Source: Bryobacterales bacterium (lineage in GTDB: Bacteria > Acidobacteriota > Terriglobia > Bryobacterales > UBA6623). From it: a DNA stretch of 64,000 bases. Positions 45,557 to 54,276 of the stretch are shown here, in pieces (the stretch's first letter is position 1; each line of letters begins with the position of its first letter). The stretch lies in the NCBI GenBank assembly GCA_026713545.1, contig JAPOOG010000115.1:1-64000 (forward strand), written 5' to 3'. The position numbers were made by a program, and so were the translations under genes. Under the pieces are notes generated by a model. That model made no database searches and was not told the origin of the DNA. It saw only the letters and a program-made list of their open reading frames with translations.

Positions 45557-46455
45557 GTACTCCCGTACTCGCCAAGCGCTCGACCCGACTCTATAGACCC
45601 ATCCGTGCCGTGGCAGGCAAAGGGCGATTACGACCCCATTCCTTTCTCCTGCCACTGACAACAGCTCTGGCTCTTTGCTGGGTTATCCCCACTCTCCATG
45701 CCCAGCTCAGCGAACAGCAGATCCTCGAACTCTTCAGCGAGGCCAACCAACTCTTCCGCCAAGCCAACGATGCGGCCAACGTCAATCCGGTCGAGTCGCA
45801 AGACCGCTATCGCCGAGCCGTTCTGCGCTTCGACCGTATCGTCCTGGAGGGTGGTGTCCGCAACGGCATGCTGTTCTACAACATCGGCAATGCCTACTTT
45901 CGGATGAACGACATCGGACGCGCCATTCTCAACTACCGCCGTGCGGAGCAATACATCCCCGACGACCGCACCCTCGCACGTACCCTGCGCACCGCCCGTG
46001 AAGCCCGCCAAGACACTTTCGAGGAGGGCCAGAGCGCCAAGGTGATGCGCACCCTTCTCTTCTGGCACTATGACATCCAGCCGGGGACGCGCTAGATGCT
46101 TTTCGGCGGCCTTTCACTGCTGTTCTGGGGACTCGCCGCCCTTCGGCTCTTTCGTCCGAAGTGGTCTCCCGGTTGGGCGCTCGGCCTGTTCGGCGGACTC
46201 TCGATTCTCTTCCTGGGCTCGCTCACCGTTGAATCCGCCACGCAGACCTCGCAGCAGGCAGGTGTCCTCATCGCGCCGCAGGTCATCGCCCGCACCGGGG
46301 ATGGCCAGTCCTACGAACCCTCTTTCAAGAACCCCCTCCACGCCGGCACCGAGTTCGTCCTCCTCGAAGTACGCAACGAGTGGAACCATATCGAACTTCC
46401 CGACGGCCGGCAGTGCTGGATTCCCACCGACAGCGCCTCGCTCGTCGCACTTTAG
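45553..46455 (+). pseudogene. batE-like TPR/SH3 membrane protein interrupted by an in-frame TAG
   Basis: The N-terminal part (45553-46095) has a signal/membrane segment (FLLPLTTALALCWVIPTL) and TPR repeats (GMLFYNIGNAYFRMNDIGRAILNYRRAEQYIPDDRTLARTL, about 95-140) ending LLFWHYDIQPGTR, then TAG (46093-46095). The same frame continues at once with ATG and MLFGGLSLLFWGLAALRLF, a second helix (GLFGGLSILFLGSLTV) and an SH3-like end (LLEVRNEWNHIELPDGRQCWIP). This is one BatE-type protein of about 300 residues cut by a single nonsense codon; alternatives are reinitiation at the adjacent ATG or two real genes. Together with the truncated batD it suggests a decaying bat operon. Confidence 0.7.
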
Positions 46456-46798
46456 CAGCCCGTGGCGCAAGTCACGCAGGCGGCGTTACGCGCCTTGAGG
46501 CCGAGGGAGTAACGCCTGGGCACTCGAGGAATACGGCGCCGTGCTCTCCGCGCAGCCGAGCCGAAATGGCGCGTAACCCTTTGGGCGACGGACATTTTTT
46601 TGTTCCAACGGCGGTTCTGAGCTTGCTGCCCAGCGCGACCACGGAGTCGACCGTCTAATGCCGTCGGCTTTATCGTTCGCTTTTCCTTCGCGAGGAGGAG
46701 ATCGACCCGGATCTCCATGCTCCTCACTCCGCGCCGAATGACCGCAGAAGCCCGCCACGCTTTTTCCTTCGTACCACGGGACTTCCACCACGGGCTGC
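46455..46798. repeat. Family B MITE-like element, copy 1
   Basis: Perfect 11-bp inverted ends GCAGCCCGTGG (46455-46465) and CCACGGGCTGC (46788-46798), 344 bp, no coding capacity. Internal landmarks shared with the other copies: GGCGGCGTTACGCGCC, TTTTTGTTCCAACGGCGG and GAGGAGGAGATC. Its first base overlaps the batE stop codon. Confidence 0.85.
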
Positions 46799-46809
46799 AA
46801 GCGCTCAGG

Positions 46810-46815
46810 TAATCT
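46810..46815 (+). promoter_or_regulatory. -10-like element (TAATCT), leaderless gene
   Basis: TAATCT ends 6 bases before the ATG at 46822; no space for a ribosome-binding site. Confidence 0.4.
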
Positions 46816-46821
46816 GTACAC

Positions 46822-47640
46822 ATGCTACGCCTAGCCCTCGCTCTCGTCCTCAGCATCCCCCTGGCCGCCCAGCACAAGGTCTCGACCTATCAAGCCGGGC
46901 GCACGCTCGATTCCATCCGGGTCGACGGCAACCTCTCTGAGTTCACCTGGGCCGGGCTCCCTCGCGTCGGCCGCTTCACCAACATTCGCCAAGCCGACCA
47001 AATCAACGCCTCACCCACCGAAGCCGCTGTCGCATGGGACGACCGCAACCTGTACGTCGCCTTCGCCTGCATCGACCCGACTCCTTGGAGCACCATGTAC
47101 AAGCGCGACAGCCGGCTCTGGGAACAGGAGGTCGTAGAGGTCTTCCTCGATCCTGACGGCGATGGCAAGAACTACCCCGAGATCGAGGTCAGTCCTCATA
47201 ATGTCGTCGTCGACCTGTTGATCCCCCAACGCGGCGTCTCGGCCAACGACGCCATCGAATGGGACATCGAAGGCCTCCGCACGGCCGTCGGCAAGCACGC
47301 CGCAGGCTGGACGGTCGAGATCGCCATTCCGTGGACATCGCTGCGAGAAGCGGGCGTGCAGCGCAGGCCCAACGTCGGCGACAAATGGCGCGCCGGACTT
47401 TACCGCATCGAGCGGCCGGGAGGCGCTCCCGTCGGCAGGGAGGTCGCCGCCCTCCGGAGGAAACTCACTGCATCCGGAGAGGCAGAGAAGAAGACCATCC
47501 AGGCCGAAATCGAAAAGCTCACCGAAGGACGGCAGTGGCTGGCGTGGTCACCCACCCGTGTCGAGTACGGCTTCCATGACCCCGAGCGTTTCGGGAATAT
47601 CGAGTTCGTCCTCAAGCCCCACACCAAGAACGCCCGCTGA
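46822..47640 (+). CDS. Exported CBM9-like carbohydrate-binding protein
   Basis: About 272 residues. Signal peptide (MLRLALALVLSIPLAAQ). A family 9-like carbohydrate-binding beta-sandwich follows: VDGNLSEFTWAGLPRVGRF, TEAAVAWDDRNLYVAFACID, LWEQEVVEVFLDPDGDGKNYPEIEVSPHN and GWTVEIAIPWTSL. Residues 195-235 form a helical insertion (VAALRRKLTASGEAEKKTIQAEIEKL) before the last strands (GFHDPERFGNIEFV). Proteins of this type are found in saccharide-degrading loci of Acidobacteria and Planctomycetes. Periplasmic or secreted. Confidence 0.85.
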   Translation: MLRLALALVLSIPLAAQHKVSTYQAGRTLDSIRVDGNLSEFTWAGLPRVGRFTNIRQADQINASPTEAAVAWDDRNLYVAFACIDPTPWSTMYKRDSRLWEQEVVEVFLDPDGDGKNYPEIEVSPHNVVVDLLIPQRGVSANDAIEWDIEGLRTAVGKHAAGWTVEIAIPWTSLREAGVQRRPNVGDKWRAGLYRIERPGGAPVGREVAALRRKLTASGEAEKKTIQAEIEKLTEGRQWLAWSPTRVEYGFHDPERFGNIEFVLKPHTKNAR

Positions 47641-47762
47641 CCTACAGTTCTTTCTACCTGAAGAGGCACCGTCCGCAGGGAACGCATCGAGGAGTTCGAA
47701 GCTGCTTAGCAAAGAGACGGGAGTGGGTGAGGTTCGAACCGGCCGAGCGCGGGCCAGCCAAG

Positions 47763-49076
47763 TCACGCCTCTTCGTAGAACCATTTCAAAGGCAGAATGT
47801 GCAGCCGCCGGGGGAGCGAACTCAGCAGATGCCCAGTAGACGTTCGTCGGCTTCGGTCTTTCGTAAGATGCTTCCACTTGTCGGGCACCCGATACGTTCC
47901 CCACGGATCGACACGATACCAATAGTCATGCTCGATGAACACTTCTTCACCGAAGATCCAGAAGTTCGGATACGAAGCGCGTAGACGTCCTCCGATCGGG
48001 TTGTCGGGGATCGGGTCGTAGGGCTTGATCGCCGAACCCGGCCGCACGAACTGCGGTGGTTCCGGATCGGAAACGCGCGGTGACTCGTCCATTCCGGGAC
48101 TGACGTGAATGTTGCGGAAATTCGTCCAGGTACGGCCGCCGTTCGTCGAAATCGCGGCGGACAACCGGCAGCGTCCCCAAGCCTCGCGGTGTTCCTGGGC
48201 TGTCACCTGATTCCACACCACCATCAAATCGCCGGTTGAAGGAATTCGTCTCACGCGGATAGGCGCGTTCGCCGAGTTGAGCTCGCTCAACTCCGGGAGC
48301 GTCCAGTGCACACCGCCGTCGTCAGAGAAGGTCTGGACGGCGCGCACCTGCGCGCAGCGGGCCAGGCACAGGATGCGGCCGTCTTTCGTCTCAGCGGCAG
48401 TCGGTTCATGCATCGAGTCGAGGTTGCCGTAACCCTGGTCGATCCACAGCATCAGATCGCCGTCGCTCGCCTGCCACGTTTGGCCTTCATCGTCGGAGTA
48501 GAAGAACTTGGTCGGTGAAACGTTCTCCGGGCTCCAGAGATGACCGATGCCCCGCTCCTGCCCTTCAACCAGAGGCTTGGGATGCAACTCCGCCACGCGG
48601 CTACTTCCGTAAGATGGCCAGAGCAGGCGGCCGCTGCTGAGCTGAATCATCGTGTCATTCAGCGCGTACCAGTTGACGATGCCGGGAGCCGAGACGAGCA
48701 CTTCGGGCGTCCATGTCTCGCCCTCGTCATACGACTTCCGAAAGAAAAGCCCGCGTTGAGATTGTTGAAGAAGACGGCGGGTTGTTGCCCGGCCCCGGTC
48801 CGGCAACTCATCCGCGCGGACAGGGCGGTAACTCGTGACGCCGATCGCGCCCGATTGCAGCCGCAGCACGCCTACCGGATCGGATTCAGCGATGATCTGC
48901 TCGCCATTGTCGAGCACGGGCTCCGGCTCACTCCAGGTGATGCCACGGTCCTCGGAATAGAACTTCAGCATCCCCCGGATGATGCCCATCAAGCGGCCAT
49001 CCTTCAGCTCGACAAGACCACCCTTTTGCGGTGGGTATTCGAGGAAGCGCTCAGTGCGGGGTTCGATCATCCCCAT
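47763..49076 (-). CDS. BNR sialidase-like protein, paralogue 1
   Basis: About 437 residues; GGAGGCGTC precedes the ATG at 49076, and no signal peptide is visible. Five Asp-box-like motifs: YSEDRGITW, SYDEGETW, YSDDEGQTW, FSDDGGVHW and STNGGRTW, indicating a six-bladed sialidase-type propeller. The C-terminal third aligns closely with the neighbouring gene product at 49279 (shared AISxxxGRxW, SPGMDxSxRVxDxxPPxFVR, NPIxGxxRASYPN, H-W-YxxxxW layout), showing a tandem duplication. Glycoside substrate unknown. Confidence 0.85.
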   Translation of the reverse strand: MGMIEPRTERFLEYPPQKGGLVELKDGRLMGIIRGMLKFYSEDRGITWSEPEPVLDNGEQIIAESDPVGVLRLQSGAIGVTSYRPVRADELPDRGRATTRRLLQQSQRGLFFRKSYDEGETWTPEVLVSAPGIVNWYALNDTMIQLSSGRLLWPSYGSSRVAELHPKPLVEGQERGIGHLWSPENVSPTKFFYSDDEGQTWQASDGDLMLWIDQGYGNLDSMHEPTAAETKDGRILCLARCAQVRAVQTFSDDGGVHWTLPELSELNSANAPIRVRRIPSTGDLMVVWNQVTAQEHREAWGRCRLSAAISTNGGRTWTNFRNIHVSPGMDESPRVSDPEPPQFVRPGSAIKPYDPIPDNPIGGRLRASYPNFWIFGEEVFIEHDYWYRVDPWGTYRVPDKWKHLTKDRSRRTSTGHLLSSLPRRLHILPLKWFYEEA

Positions 49077-49278
49077 GACGCCTCCGTCAAGAATTCCGGC
49101 GCTCCTTCAGACGATCCGATGTTCAAAATAAACCGGTTCAATCGAGTTCCACACGGCTCGGAGACTGGCTTTTTCGTCGGTCGTGCAGCTCGGGCCGCTA
49201 CGAACAAGAACGCAACCCTCAGCCACAGGGAAGCCCGTTGCAGCAGCGCGCCGCACTTCTCAAGAAGGGTCATGTCGT

Positions 49279-50508
49279 TCACGAATAGAGCCAGTCCACC
49301 GGCAGCACGTGCAGCTTCTGATACACATCCCGCTTCTCGCTCGACCACAAGTTCGGCCGGAACCAATGGTCGTGGTCAATGTAGACCTTATCCCCAAAAA
49401 AGTGCACGTTCGGATACGATGCCCGGATGTATCCCTTGATCGGGTTGTTAGGCACCGTGCCGGGCGATGTGTCCGACCCTGTGCGCACGAAACGAGGCGG
49501 ATCCGTGTCTTCAACGCGGCGGCTGTCATCCATGCCGGGCGAAAGCTCGAGAGTCTTGAAGTACCGCCACGACCGGCCCGAGTCTTGCGAGATCGCGGTC
49601 GACAGGCGGCTGCGTCCGTAGCCGTCGCGGTGCTCCTTGGCCGTCACCTGATTCCACACGATCAACAGATCACCCGTCGACGGAATCCGCGCCAAGCGAA
49701 CGGGTGCATTCGAGTTGTTGAGGTCGGTCATCTCGACCAGCGTCCACCTTGCGCCGCCATCGCTCGAATAACTCCGCAACACGCGCATGTTGGTCGAGCG
49801 AGCCAGCATGATCAGACGCCCGTCAGCCGTTTCTGCAACACAAGCCTCACCGCAAGGCGCCGAACCGCCGTGGCCCAAGTCTTTCCAGTGGAAGAGCGCA
49901 CCCGTCGCATTCCACGTCTCGCCCTCATCGTCGGAATAGAGCATGTGCGTGGCGTAGTACTCCGGCAGCCACGTATGCCCAATTCCCTTTGGCCGCCCTA
50001 CATAGTTGTGCGAAAAGCTCGTGTACGCAGGTAGGATCAGTCGGCCGTCCGAAAGCTGCGTCAAGCTGCCATGAAAAGCGTAGAGGTCGTCGCCAGGCAG
50101 CGGCGTCACGCAGGTCTCGGCCGACCAACTGCGTCCCTCGTCCACTGATGTCCGGAAGAAGATCTCCTGGCGGCGGTCGTTGTTGACCGGCTGCCAGCGT
50201 CCGTAGCAGAGCCCCACCCTGCCCGACCGCAAGCGAAGCAAACCGAGCACGTGGGAGTTGCTTTTGACGGGCCGGCCTTTGCCAGGAATTGACGAGTCCA
50301 ACACCTCGCGGGTCTGTGACCAGCGCTGTGCCCCGTCATCAGAGACCGAATAAACCAAGCCGCGCCCGGCCAGAACGAGCCGGCCGTCGTCACGCTGGAA
50401 CATGTCCCCTTTGAACGGAATTTTCAGTGGCTTGCTCTCGTTCGCTGCGAGCAGGCCGGACCCGGCCAACACGAGAGTCCCAGTCCGTAGAAAGTCACGC
50501 CGGTTCAT
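49279..50508 (-). CDS. Tat-exported BNR sialidase-like protein, paralogue 2
   Basis: About 409 residues. Tat signal at the N-terminus (MNRRDFLRTGTLVLAGSGLLAA), unlike its paralogue. Asp-box-type motifs: VSDDGAQRW, SVDEGRSW, YSDDEGETW, SSDGGARW and SQDSGRSW. A TAGAAT -10-like hexamer on the minus strand (50521-50526) ends 12 bases before the ATG, leaving a very short leader with AGAGG. Likely a periplasmic glycoside-acting protein; specificity not inferable. The 203-base gap to the first paralogue holds nothing recognisable. Confidence 0.85.
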   Translation of the reverse strand: MNRRDFLRTGTLVLAGSGLLAANESKPLKIPFKGDMFQRDDGRLVLAGRGLVYSVSDDGAQRWSQTREVLDSSIPGKGRPVKSNSHVLGLLRLRSGRVGLCYGRWQPVNNDRRQEIFFRTSVDEGRSWSAETCVTPLPGDDLYAFHGSLTQLSDGRLILPAYTSFSHNYVGRPKGIGHTWLPEYYATHMLYSDDEGETWNATGALFHWKDLGHGGSAPCGEACVAETADGRLIMLARSTNMRVLRSYSSDGGARWTLVEMTDLNNSNAPVRLARIPSTGDLLIVWNQVTAKEHRDGYGRSRLSTAISQDSGRSWRYFKTLELSPGMDDSRRVEDTDPPRFVRTGSDTSPGTVPNNPIKGYIRASYPNVHFFGDKVYIDHDHWFRPNLWSSEKRDVYQKLHVLPVDWLYS

Positions 50509-50605
50509 TGAGATGCCTCTATTCTAATGGGCAACGCGCTAATGCGCATGGAGAGGATCGCACCTATCAACGCTATACAGAAAGTTCCCCTGTTCGTGCA
50601 ATCCA

Positions 50606-50971
50606 GAACGTTCTCCTTTCTCAGCATGGGTTCATTTGGCGTTCGCCGCGGCGGAACGAGCCCGGAGGGGGGCGGGAGCGGCGGCGAACGGCGCTCGTCG
50701 TGAGGCCGACCGAGAACGGCGGACGGAACGGGAACACCGGCTCAGGAGCAATGTGCCGCCCATTCCGCGCCATAGCCGCAACAAAGCAAGCAGGAAAGCA
50801 GTGACTGGGCGGCGGGCGGGCGGTCTGGGCGGGGGATTTCTGGTTGCGCGGCCCCTTCGCATGCACGGCGAACCGAACGACCATAAAGGCCGTGATTCGT
50901 GTCTCGTGATTGGTGACCCACACGGACTGCACCTCGTCACTTGGTGATAAAGGCAGGACAGGATTCCCGCC
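50606..50971. repeat. Family C repeat, copy 1
   Basis: About 366 bp homologous to 60061-60420. Shared blocks: CTCCTTTCTCAGCATGGG at the left, CGGCGAACGGCGCT, the middle GCAGTGACT/CTGGTTG region (diverged), and a family A-like tail with CGTGATTCGTGTCTCGTG heptamers and CAGGATTCCCGCC. No gene is visible; the unexplained remainder of the 50509-51003 gap shows nothing else. Confidence 0.7.
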
Positions 50972-51003
50972 GCGTGTCGAGACAAAATCCGCGTAACGGT
51001 GTC

Positions 51004-51012
51004 TGATACACT
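51004..51012 (+). promoter_or_regulatory. Extended -10 (TGATACACT), leaderless or short-leader gene
   Basis: TGA followed by TACACT; the hexamer ends 11 bases before the ATG at 51024, leaving no room for a Shine-Dalgarno sequence. Confidence 0.5.
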
Positions 51013-51023
51013 CCTGTCGCGCG

Positions 51024-52214
51024 ATGAAAATTCGTAATGTCCGAGTAACAGCACTGCGGTTTGTGTATCCCGAGGACGAGGCATTCCATTTTGCGGGCGG
51101 GCGGTGCACGGGACGGCTGACCTGTCTTGTTCGCGTCGAGTGCGATACCGGCGACGTTGGCCTCGGTTCGGTTTACTCTCACCCGGACCTGGTACGGGCC
51201 ATCATAGAAGACCAACTCAGCGACTTCCTCATCGGAGAAGATCCGCTAGAGGTCGAAAAACTCTGGCAGCGCATGTACGGAGTAACGCGCTGGTATGGCA
51301 GAAAAGGGGCAGCGGTCTCGGCGTTGGGCGGAATCGACATGGCCCTCTGGGATCTGCGCGGCAAAGCGGAAGGCAAACCCCTCTATCAAATGCTCGGAGC
51401 GCAACGGGATTCGGTTCGCGCTTATGCAAGCGGACTGCTTTGGAAGTACGATCCCAGAGATCTCGGTGACGAAGCCGAGCGACATCTCGCTAACGGTTTT
51501 CGTGCCATGAAGACGCGTCTCGGGCGCAACTACGAGTACGACTCAGAAGCATTGCACATCTTCCGCAAAGTACTTTCAGGCAAAGCGCGCTTGCATGTCG
51601 ATGGCAACGGGCGCTATTCACTCGAGCAGGCGCAACGCATGATCCCCGAGTTCAAAGAAACCGATGTCTTCTGGCTGGAAGAGCCGTTCCCGCCGGATGA
51701 CGTAGACAACTACCTGGCGCTGAAGCCCGCAATGGGCACTATTCCCTTGGCGGCCGGCGAGAACGAATTCGGACTCCAGGGCTTTCGCGAGCTCATCGAT
51801 CGCGGCATGGTGCATATCGTTCAGCCGGATTGCTGCCGCGCCGGAGGAATCAGCGAGTCACGACGAATCGGTGAACTGGCCGTCAAGGCGGGATTGCGTG
51901 TCGCACCGCACACCTGGAGCGACGCGGTCGCGCTGGTGGGCAACATGCATGTCGTGGCCTCGCTGCCGAACGCGATTTGCGTCGAAGTCGACCAGACGGG
52001 AAATCCGTTCATCGACAAACTGCTCGTCAACCAGCTCGTCGTTGTCGACGGCGAGATCGCCATGCCCCAGGGACCCGGGCTCGGGATCGAGCTGGATGAG
52101 GATGTTGTCGAACGTTACGCCCTACCGCCGGGCGAGCCGGTTCCCGAAGGCAACTATTCGGATATGGTGTTCGGGAGACGACACCACTCGCCGGCAGGTC
52201 CTTACGAGACATAG
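51024..52214 (+). CDS. Mandelate racemase/muconate lactonizing enzyme family protein
   Basis: About 396 residues, enolase superfamily. Capping domain at the N-terminus; barrel with metal ligands in LHVDGNGRYS (Asp), FWLEEPFPPDD (Glu) and AAGENEFG (Glu). KTRLG on the second barrel strand supplies one base position and the Asp-His dyad is in HIVQPDCCRAGG and VAPHTWSD, which places it in the mandelate racemase subgroup (acid-sugar dehydratase or racemase). No signal peptide; cytoplasmic. The stop TAG is shared with the start of a family B repeat. Confidence 0.9.
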   Translation: MKIRNVRVTALRFVYPEDEAFHFAGGRCTGRLTCLVRVECDTGDVGLGSVYSHPDLVRAIIEDQLSDFLIGEDPLEVEKLWQRMYGVTRWYGRKGAAVSALGGIDMALWDLRGKAEGKPLYQMLGAQRDSVRAYASGLLWKYDPRDLGDEAERHLANGFRAMKTRLGRNYEYDSEALHIFRKVLSGKARLHVDGNGRYSLEQAQRMIPEFKETDVFWLEEPFPPDDVDNYLALKPAMGTIPLAAGENEFGLQGFRELIDRGMVHIVQPDCCRAGGISESRRIGELAVKAGLRVAPHTWSDAVALVGNMHVVASLPNAICVEVDQTGNPFIDKLLVNQLVVVDGEIAMPQGPGLGIELDEDVVERYALPPGEPVPEGNYSDMVFGRRHHSPAGPYET

Positions 52215-52442
52215 CAGCCCGTAATGCAAGTCACGCGTGCGGCGTTACGCGCCGGAGGCCGATTGCGTAACGCCTAGCCGTTCCAGGAACGCAGTGCCGC
52301 ACTCTCCGCGCTTTTTCCTTCGCTTTTTCCTTCGCAAGGAGGAGATCGACCCGGATCGCCATTCTCCTCACTCCGCGCCGAGCGACCACAGAAGCCCGCC
52401 GCGCTTTTTCCTTCGTACCACGGGACTTCCACCACGGGCTGC
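52214..52442. repeat. Family B MITE-like element, copy 2 (internally deleted)
   Basis: Ends GCAGCCCGT (52214-52222) and CCACGGGCTGC (52432-52442), 229 bp. It shares the left GGCGTTACGCGCC and right GTACCACGGGACTTCCACCA blocks with copy 1 but lacks the middle TTCCAACGGCGG region. Confidence 0.8.
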
Positions 52443-52459
52443 CCGCCGCTACCGGCGGC

Positions 52460-54043
52460 TTATCGTTGCGCGATGAGGCGCCCGGATGACTCGAGCAGTT
52501 CCTTCGCTTCGGGTAACAGATCGAGAGCTTTCTGGACATCCGGATCAAGCGTGTGCTTGACGTACTCGCCTTCGTGGAGGTCGTAGGCCGATACGTAAAC
52601 CTCGCGCTTGAGCGTGCGTTTGATATAGTCGGCGTTCTCAGAAAAGTCCGCTTCGGAGAACTCGACCTTCTCGCGGTAGAGAAATTGCCGGAACTCTTCG
52701 AGAACCGCGTCCGTAGGTTCCCAGTTCGGTTCGAGTTTGGGACGCTGGAGCGTGTATTCCTGCGCGAATGTCTGCAGTGAGTACGAACGCCAGAGCGTGA
52801 CCTGAAACTCGTTGAGTTTGGTTTCCGCGATCCGCACGTCGGGAGCAATCCCGCCGCCGCCGTAGACGCGGCGGCCCTGTTCGGTCAACTTGACCTCGTC
52901 CGTCCTGGGCTCATACTTGTCGCTGCACGGATCGGAATAGTACTTCCACAGCGACACGTCATCATAGCTACGTTGAATCAACCGGCCGCTCGGGGTGTAG
53001 TATCGCGCGGTCGTAAGAGCGAGTCCGGCTGTTTTCCCCATCGGATATACCGTTTGGACGAGGCCCTTGCCAAATGTCGGCGTCCCTACGATCAGAGCCC
53101 GGTCATGGTCCTGCAGAGCACCTGCGACGATCTCCGACGCGGAGGCGGAATCACAATCAACCATCACCACCATGGGGAACACCTCGCCCCCATTGCCGCG
53201 CTTGGCTTTGTATTTCCGCTCGGGGGAGGATCGTCCGTAGTGGGAGACAATCGTTTTACCCCGCTCCAAGAACTTATCGGAAACGTAGACGCCCTCGCTC
53301 AGCAAGCCGCCGCGATTTTTTCGAAGGTCGAGAACCAACCCGTTCAAGCCTTTCTCTCGGAAATCAGCAAGGGCTTTATCGAGTTCCTTGCCAGTGGTTT
53401 CATTGAAGCGGTCGATCCGGATAAAACCGATTCCCGGCTTGATGAAAAACGATGAGGAGATGCTGGGGTAGGGGATCGATGCACGCGTAACCTCGAAGTT
53501 CAACATGTCGTCGACACCCCGCCGAACGACGCCGATCTTCACTTGCGTTCCCGCTGGACCGCGCAACCGCCTTGCCACTTCGCCGACGTTCAGGCCGTCC
53601 ATCGCCTCCCCGTCGACCTCGGCGATCACGTCTCCTGGCCGCAGACCCGCCTTGTAAGCCGGTGTCTTCGGAAACGGAGCGACAACAACCGTATTTCCGT
53701 TTCGGGGCGCGATCTGCATCCCAACACCCGCGTACTGTCCCTTTTGCTCGTCGCGCAACTGCCGGAATGAATCCGGATCGAAGAACTGCGAGTGCGGGTC
53801 CAGAGTGTGGAGCAGATTGGGAATCGCCCCGCTGAAAATCGCCCTCTCCGAATCGATCTGGTCGGCGTAGTTCCGTTCGACGACGGCGAGCACGTCCGTA
53901 AAACGTTTGATCGAATCAGCGACCGCACCCTCGGAAGCGGCAGAAGCCACTACCACATGCGAGCCGAAGACACCTCCCAGCAGCGAACAGCACAGAATGG
54001 CGGCCGGCAAAGTCAGCAGCAGCCTACGCTTCTCAGGATTCAT
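52460..54043 (-). CDS. S41 family C-terminal processing protease (CtpA-like)
   Basis: About 527 residues from the ATG at 54043, where a signal/anchor begins (MNPEKRRLLLTLPAAILCCSLLGG); the ATG at 54070 adds only nine residues before it. PDZ domain with VVAPFPKTPAYKAGLRPGDVIAEVDG (about 105-180); protease core with LVLDLRKNRGGLL, catalytic Ser in DCDSASASEIVAGALQDHDRALIVG and Lys in TPTFGKGLVQTVYP. Periplasmic serine protease for envelope protein turnover. The C-terminal 140 residues are an extra helical domain beyond the usual CtpA end. Confidence 0.92.
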   Translation of the reverse strand: MNPEKRRLLLTLPAAILCCSLLGGVFGSHVVVASAASEGAVADSIKRFTDVLAVVERNYADQIDSERAIFSGAIPNLLHTLDPHSQFFDPDSFRQLRDEQKGQYAGVGMQIAPRNGNTVVVAPFPKTPAYKAGLRPGDVIAEVDGEAMDGLNVGEVARRLRGPAGTQVKIGVVRRGVDDMLNFEVTRASIPYPSISSSFFIKPGIGFIRIDRFNETTGKELDKALADFREKGLNGLVLDLRKNRGGLLSEGVYVSDKFLERGKTIVSHYGRSSPERKYKAKRGNGGEVFPMVVMVDCDSASASEIVAGALQDHDRALIVGTPTFGKGLVQTVYPMGKTAGLALTTARYYTPSGRLIQRSYDDVSLWKYYSDPCSDKYEPRTDEVKLTEQGRRVYGGGGIAPDVRIAETKLNEFQVTLWRSYSLQTFAQEYTLQRPKLEPNWEPTDAVLEEFRQFLYREKVEFSEADFSENADYIKRTLKREVYVSAYDLHEGEYVKHTLDPDVQKALDLLPEAKELLESSGRLIAQR

Positions 54044-54276
54044 ACGGATAATGCTCGACAAGAGGAGCACGAACGGGCAACCACAAGTATATCAAGCCCT
54101 GCTCCGTGTCGAATCGGCGCCGCGCCTGCCGGCGCCTCTCGATGCCGCCATGGAAGCAAATGTTGTGCACAGAGGGACAGTGGATCGAGTCAATATCAAG
54201 CTGGCCTTAAGAACTTCGGGGGCTTTTCCGGCCTTGCCGAACTCATGGTCAACCGCTTTGTCCCCACCCTGTTGGA

